Part shown: piece after piece, positions 13,529 to 17,023 of the stretch
Numbering within the stretch: the stretch's first letter is position 1
How the letters are laid out: each line of letters begins with the position of its first letter
Assembly (NCBI GenBank): GCA_964461295.1
Contig: CAYWTX010000276.1
Span: forward strand, 1 to 17,023
Length of the DNA: 17,023 nucleotides
Direction: 5' to 3'
Origin: CAYWTX01 sp964461295
GTDB lineage: Bacteria; Planctomycetota; Phycisphaerae; SM23-33
Translations under genes and position numbers: made by a program
Notes under the pieces: generated by a model
What the model saw: the letters and a program-made list of their open reading frames with translations, nothing else
Databases searched by the model: none
Told to the model about the DNA's origin: nothing

Positions 13529-13548
13529 CTCTAAAGGAGCCGCAGGAC

Positions 13549-15534
13549 ATGGCAGAGCAGGCGAAGTCGATGAGTTCTCTGATGACGGAGTCTCGGAAGT
13601 TCCCCCCGCCGGCCGAGTTGGCATCCAAGGCGTACATCAAGAGCCCCCAGCAGTATGAGCAGATGTACAATCGTTCCATCCAGGATCCCGAAGGCTTCTG
13701 GCTGGAGCAGGCAAGCGACCTGCTGGACTGGTCGAAGAAGCCCACCAAGGCTCGCGAGTACACCTGGGACACCAGCAAGCGGATCGTCAAGCACACCTGG
13801 TTCGCCGACGGCCAGCTCAACGTCAGCTACAACGCGCTGGACCGCCACCTGGCCAAGCGCGGCGACAAGATCGCGCTGATCTGGGAAGGTGACGAGCCGA
13901 CCGAGGACGCGACGATCACCTACAAGCAACTCCACGAGGAGGTCTGCAAGTTCGCCAACGTGCTCAAGGGCCTGGGCGTGAAACGCGGCGACCGCGTCTG
14001 CATCTACCTCGGCATGATGCTCGAGCTGCCTGTCGTCATGCTCGCCTGCACGCGCATCGGCGCCATCCACTCCATCGTCTTCGGCGGCTTCAGCGCCGAC
14101 AGCCTCAAGGACCGGATCAACGACTCCACCTGCAAGGTCCTCATCACCGCCAACTGCTCGCGCCGCGCGGGCAAGAGCGTCCCCTTGAAGGCCACCACCG
14201 ACATGGCCCTGAAGGCAACGCCCTCCATCGAGAAGTGCATTGTCGTCAAACGCAATGACGATCCCTGCGCCATGCAGGCCGGACGCGACGTGTGGTACCA
14301 CGAGGCGATGGCGAAGGCCTCGGCCCACTGCCCGCCGGAACCCATGAACGCCGAAGACCCGCTGTTCATCCTGTACACATCCGGCTCGACGGGCAAGCCC
14401 AAGGGCGTCGTGCACACCACCGGCGGCTACCTGCTGCACGCCGCGATGACCCACAAGTACATCTTCGACGTCCACGAGGAGGACGTCTACGCCTGCGTGG
14501 CCGACATCGGATGGGTCACCGGCCACAGCTACATCGTCTATGGCCCGCTGGTCAACGGCTCGACCAGCCTGGTGTTCGAGAGCACGCCGCTGTACCCCGA
14601 CGCGGGTCGCTACTGGGCGATGATCGACAAGTGGCGGATCACGCAGTTCTACACCGCCCCCACTGCCATCCGCGCCCTCATCCGCCAGGGCGACGAATGG
14701 CCCGCCAAGTACAAGATGGACAAGCTCAAGGTCCTCGGCAGCGTCGGCGAGCCGATCAACCCCGAGGCTTGGATCTGGTACTACGAAAGGGTCGGGCGCA
14801 GCCGCTGCCCCATCGTCGACACCTGGTGGCAGACCGAAACCGGCGGCATCCTCATCACGCCGCTGCCCGGCGCCCACACCATCAAGCCCGGCTCGGCCAA
14901 CCGCCCGTTCTTCGGCGTCGAACCCGTCGTGCTGCGCGACGACGGCACACCATGCGGCCTCAACGAAGGCGGCAAACTGTGCATCAAGAAGCCCTGGTCG
15001 GGCATGATGCGGACGATGTGGGGCGACCACGAGCGTTTTGTGGACACGTATTTCACCATGTACAAGAATCTATACTTCACGGGCGACGGAGCGCGGAAGG
15101 ACCCGGACGGCGATTACTGGCTCATGGGCCGGATCGACGACGTCGTGAACGTGTCGGGCCACCGCATCGGCACGGCCGAGGTCGAGAGCGCCCTCGTGAG
15201 CCACGAGAAGGTGGCCGAGGCGGCCGTCGCTCCCATGCCGCACGACATCAAGGGCCAGGGGCTGTACGCGTACGTCACGCTGAAGGACGGCATCGTCCCC
15301 AGCGAAGAACTCAAGAAGGAGCTCATCAACCACGTCCGCAAAGAGATCGGCGCCATCGCGGCGCCCGACAAGGTGCAGTTCGCCAAGGGCCTGCCCAAGA
15401 CGCGTTCGGGCAAGATCATGCGGCGCATCCTCCGCAAGATCGCCGAGGGCGTCGTCGACAAGCAGAGCCTGGGCGACATCACTACCCTGGCCGACCCGCA
15501 CGTCGTGGACGATCTGGTCGCAGGAAGACAGTAA
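13549..15534 (+). CDS. acs: Acetyl-CoA synthetase, AMP-forming
   Basis: A 661-residue cytoplasmic enzyme that converts acetate, ATP and CoA to acetyl-CoA, AMP and PPi. Length and motifs fit bacterial Acs throughout: an N-terminal segment (PEGFWLEQASDLLDW, about 47-61); the phosphate-binding loop YTSGSTGKPKG at 276-286; GSVGEPINPEAW at 397-408; DTWWQTETGG at 424-433; the hinge region TGDGARKDPDGDYWLMGRID ending at 530; and the C-terminal PKTRSGK with Lys622, the adenylation lysine acetylated by Pat-type enzymes in other bacteria. Trp427 matches the Trp that closes the acyl pocket to substrates larger than acetate, supporting acetate specificity. The ATG has AAGGAG nine bases upstream. The OFA-type transporter gene follows, pointing to uptake and activation of a small monocarboxylate. 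Confidence 0.97.
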   Translation: MAEQAKSMSSLMTESRKFPPPAELASKAYIKSPQQYEQMYNRSIQDPEGFWLEQASDLLDWSKKPTKAREYTWDTSKRIVKHTWFADGQLNVSYNALDRHLAKRGDKIALIWEGDEPTEDATITYKQLHEEVCKFANVLKGLGVKRGDRVCIYLGMMLELPVVMLACTRIGAIHSIVFGGFSADSLKDRINDSTCKVLITANCSRRAGKSVPLKATTDMALKATPSIEKCIVVKRNDDPCAMQAGRDVWYHEAMAKASAHCPPEPMNAEDPLFILYTSGSTGKPKGVVHTTGGYLLHAAMTHKYIFDVHEEDVYACVADIGWVTGHSYIVYGPLVNGSTSLVFESTPLYPDAGRYWAMIDKWRITQFYTAPTAIRALIRQGDEWPAKYKMDKLKVLGSVGEPINPEAWIWYYERVGRSRCPIVDTWWQTETGGILITPLPGAHTIKPGSANRPFFGVEPVVLRDDGTPCGLNEGGKLCIKKPWSGMMRTMWGDHERFVDTYFTMYKNLYFTGDGARKDPDGDYWLMGRIDDVVNVSGHRIGTAEVESALVSHEKVAEAAVAPMPHDIKGQGLYAYVTLKDGIVPSEELKKELINHVRKEIGAIAAPDKVQFAKGLPKTRSGKIMRRILRKIAEGVVDKQSLGDITTLADPHVVDDLVAGRQ

Positions 15535-15538
15535 TCAA

Positions 15539-15568
15539 CCCGCCCTCGACTCGGAAGGGTCGAGCGGG
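15539..15568 (+). terminator. Hairpin just after acs
   Basis: A 6-bp stem (CTCGAC 15545-15550 with GTCGAG 15559-15564) extended by CCCG/CGGG (15539-15542 with 15565-15568) across a 2-base bulge, with an 8-base loop. It begins five bases after the acs stop. No T-run follows. Confidence 0.4.
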
Positions 15569-15575
15569 AGGAACG

Positions 15576-15619
15576 CCGCCTCACGGCAAGCCGCTTCGGA
15601 CGGGCTTGCCGTGAGGCGG
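15576..15619 (+). terminator. Perfect 17-bp inverted repeat between acs and the transporter gene
   Basis: CCGCCTCACGGCAAGCC (15576-15592) pairs fully with 15603-15619. The 10-base loop contains cTTCGg, which can close as a UUCG tetraloop. The stem is very stable but is followed only by GCGATTCTT, a poor T-tract. It may act as a partial terminator or an RNA-processing/stability element setting transporter expression below that of acs. It ends 31 bases before the transporter ATG. Confidence 0.6.
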
Positions 15620-15650
15620 GCGATTCTTCACCCGCCAACTGGAGCCAGAT

Positions 15651-16934
15651 ATGACGCAGGCAACGCTTGGACCGGCTGTCTCGCTCTCGCCGCCCAGGAA
15701 TCACGGCTGGTCGGTCACGTTCTCCGCCATGGGCATCAACCTCGCCCTGGGCATCCTGTACACCTGGAGCGTCATCAGCAAGGGCATACCCGCCGAGTGG
15801 GGCTGGTCCGAAGCCGACAAGAGTTGGCCGTACTCCATCGCCTGCCTGGTGTTCTGCCTGGTGATGGTGCCCGCCGGGCGGATGCAGGACAAGATCGGCC
15901 CGCGGATCACGGCGACGATCGGCGGGCTGCTGGTGGGCCTGGGAATGATCATCGCCAGCTTCACTACCTCGCCGATGGGCTACGTCCTGGGCTTCGGCGT
16001 GCTGGCCGGGGCGGGCATCGGCTTCGGCTACGCTTCGGCCACGCCGCCGGCCGTGAAGTGGTTCCCGAAGGCCAGGACAGGCATGATCGCGGGCATCGTG
16101 GTGTCGGGCTTCGGCCTGGCGAGCGTCTACGCGGCCCCGCTGTCGCAATGGTTGATCGAGACGGTGAAAGTCAGCGGCGCGATGCTCTACCTGGGCATCG
16201 GCTTCCTCGTCGTCGTGATGCTGCTGGCGCAGATCCTTAAGGCCCCGCCGGCGGGGTTCGCCGCCGAGCCGGCCAGGAAAGCGGACGCTCCAACCGGAAC
16301 GGTTGCGTCGCCGGTTGCCGCCAAGGCCGACTTCGCCCCCACCGAAATCCTTCGCACCTGGCAGTTCTATGTGCTGTGGTTCATGTTCGCGTGCGGATCC
16401 GGCGCGGGGCTGATGGTCATCGCCAAACTTGCCGCCATCGCCAAGATTCAGGCCAACATCAACCTCGGCTTCATCCTCGTGGCCTGCCTCGCCGTCGGCA
16501 ACGGCGCCGGGCGCATCATCACCGGCACCATGTCCGACAGGATCGGGCGGAAGACCACGTTGTTCATCTGCTTCGTGATCCAGGCCGTGATGATCGTGCT
16601 GCTCAGCCAGACCAAGGCCGGCAGCGCACTGGCCCACCCGGTGGTCCTCGCGGTCTTGTCGGCGCTCATCGGCGCCAACTACGGCGCCAACCTCGCCCTG
16701 TTCCCGTCGATCACCAAGGACTACTACGGACTGAAGAACTTCGGCGTCAACTACGGCCTGGTCTTCACCGCCTGGGGCGTCGGCGGCTTCATGCTGGCCC
16801 TGCTCGCCGGCAAGGTGTACGACCGGACCCACAGCTTCAACTTCGCGTACTACTGCTCGGCGGGGCTGCTCATCGCGGCCGCGATCGTGACCTTCCTGGT
16901 CAAGCAGCCGGCACGCAAGGACATGCCCGCCTAG
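15651..16934 (+). CDS. OFA-family MFS transporter (oxalate/formate antiporter-like)
   Basis: A 427-residue inner-membrane protein with about twelve hydrophobic segments and a soluble central loop (about 199-232, Ala/Pro-rich). Family features are visible: an opening helix GWSVTFSAMGINLALGILYT followed by WSVISKGIPAEWGWSE, the MFS loop motif GRMQDKIGPR (76-85) and its second-half counterpart GTMSDRIGRK (292-301), and KDYYGLKNFGVNYGLVFTAW followed by GVGGF (356-380), typical of OFA proteins. The family moves small carboxylates such as oxalate, formate, lactate and pyruvate. Location 3' of acs suggests acetate or a related monocarboxylate, which is inference. The ATG has GGAG seven bases upstream. 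Two hairpins separate it from acs, so it may be read from acs at reduced level or have its own promoter. Confidence 0.88.
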   Translation: MTQATLGPAVSLSPPRNHGWSVTFSAMGINLALGILYTWSVISKGIPAEWGWSEADKSWPYSIACLVFCLVMVPAGRMQDKIGPRITATIGGLLVGLGMIIASFTTSPMGYVLGFGVLAGAGIGFGYASATPPAVKWFPKARTGMIAGIVVSGFGLASVYAAPLSQWLIETVKVSGAMLYLGIGFLVVVMLLAQILKAPPAGFAAEPARKADAPTGTVASPVAAKADFAPTEILRTWQFYVLWFMFACGSGAGLMVIAKLAAIAKIQANINLGFILVACLAVGNGAGRIITGTMSDRIGRKTTLFICFVIQAVMIVLLSQTKAGSALAHPVVLAVLSALIGANYGANLALFPSITKDYYGLKNFGVNYGLVFTAWGVGGFMLALLAGKVYDRTHSFNFAYYCSAGLLIAAAIVTFLVKQPARKDMPA

Positions 16935-16966
16935 CACCCGAACCGGCGACAGACAAGAAGAGCAAC

Positions 16967-16993
16967 CGCAAAGGACGCAAAGGACGCAAAGGG
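16967..16993 (+). repeat. Three tandem copies of a 9-bp unit
   Basis: CGCAAAGGA, CGCAAAGGA, CGCAAAGGG directly repeated in the AT-richer sequence after the transporter stop. The remaining bases to the window end (16935-17023) hold no gene that I can see. Such purine-rich short tandem repeats in spacers look like dispersed intergenic repeats, not regulatory sites. Confidence 0.7.
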
Positions 16994-17023
16994 AAGACAG
17001 AGGTTTCTTCCTCGCGTCCTCCG

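Noticed and set aside
15114..16937. A 607-codon minus-strand open frame across acs and the transporter
   Set aside because: Runs antisense through two recognised genes and their hairpins; no family features.

Overview
This is a GC-rich (clearly above 60%) bacterial window with the gene content of a Planctomycetota genome, probably Phycisphaerae-like. That assignment is inference. It rests on a secreted TolB-propeller/multihaem protein related to the hydrazine synthase alpha family, two TIM-barrel sugar phosphate isomerase/epimerases, a large GH78 alpha-L-rhamnosidase, a YlbF-type regulator, an AsmA-like protein and many short intergenic repeats. No rRNA, tRNA, CRISPR array, transposase or phage gene was seen. 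No stretch over 300 bases lacks a gene or gene remnant.

Left edge (1-1870): a decayed accessory patch. A RelE/YafQ-type toxin with a frameshift and its intact antitoxin lie on the minus strand. They abut the C-terminal remnant of what looks like a UbiD-family decarboxylase. A PIN-domain (VapC-like) toxin with an amber codon just before its first catalytic Asp, plus its partner, follows. An imperfect 40-bp direct repeat carrying the UbiD tail brackets the PIN pair.

Middle (1869-10672): carbohydrate and envelope genes. On the minus strand are a GH78 rhamnosidase and, upstream of it, a lipoprotein with weak DUF547-like features. A membrane-anchored AsmA-like protein runs divergently from the lipoprotein. 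A TIM-barrel isomerase is divergent from the 851-residue exported protein with three CXXCH haem sites.

Right-middle (10673-12950): a minus-strand chain of a broken small exported protein, an MNT nucleotidyltransferase, a HEPN protein and a second TIM-barrel isomerase. The last three are linked by 4-bp start/stop overlaps. The isomerase carries an in-frame insertion of about 71 residues encoded by a composite DNA repeat: GACACTY heptamers, a trinucleotide tract giving an Asp/Glu run, and a GC-rich hairpin. The predicted metal ligands on both sides of the insertion are kept. This is the most unusual object in the window.

Right edge (12950-17023): housekeeping and carbon uptake. A YlbF-family protein is followed by AMP-forming acetyl-CoA synthetase, with a CRP-type palindrome upstream, and an OFA-family MFS transporter. 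Two hairpins separate the last two genes. The pair is plausibly a route for monocarboxylate (acetate) uptake and activation.

Overall, three toxin-type loci occur in one 17-kb window and two of the toxins are disrupted. A third disrupted gene, the small exported protein, means sequencing error must be excluded before calling decay.
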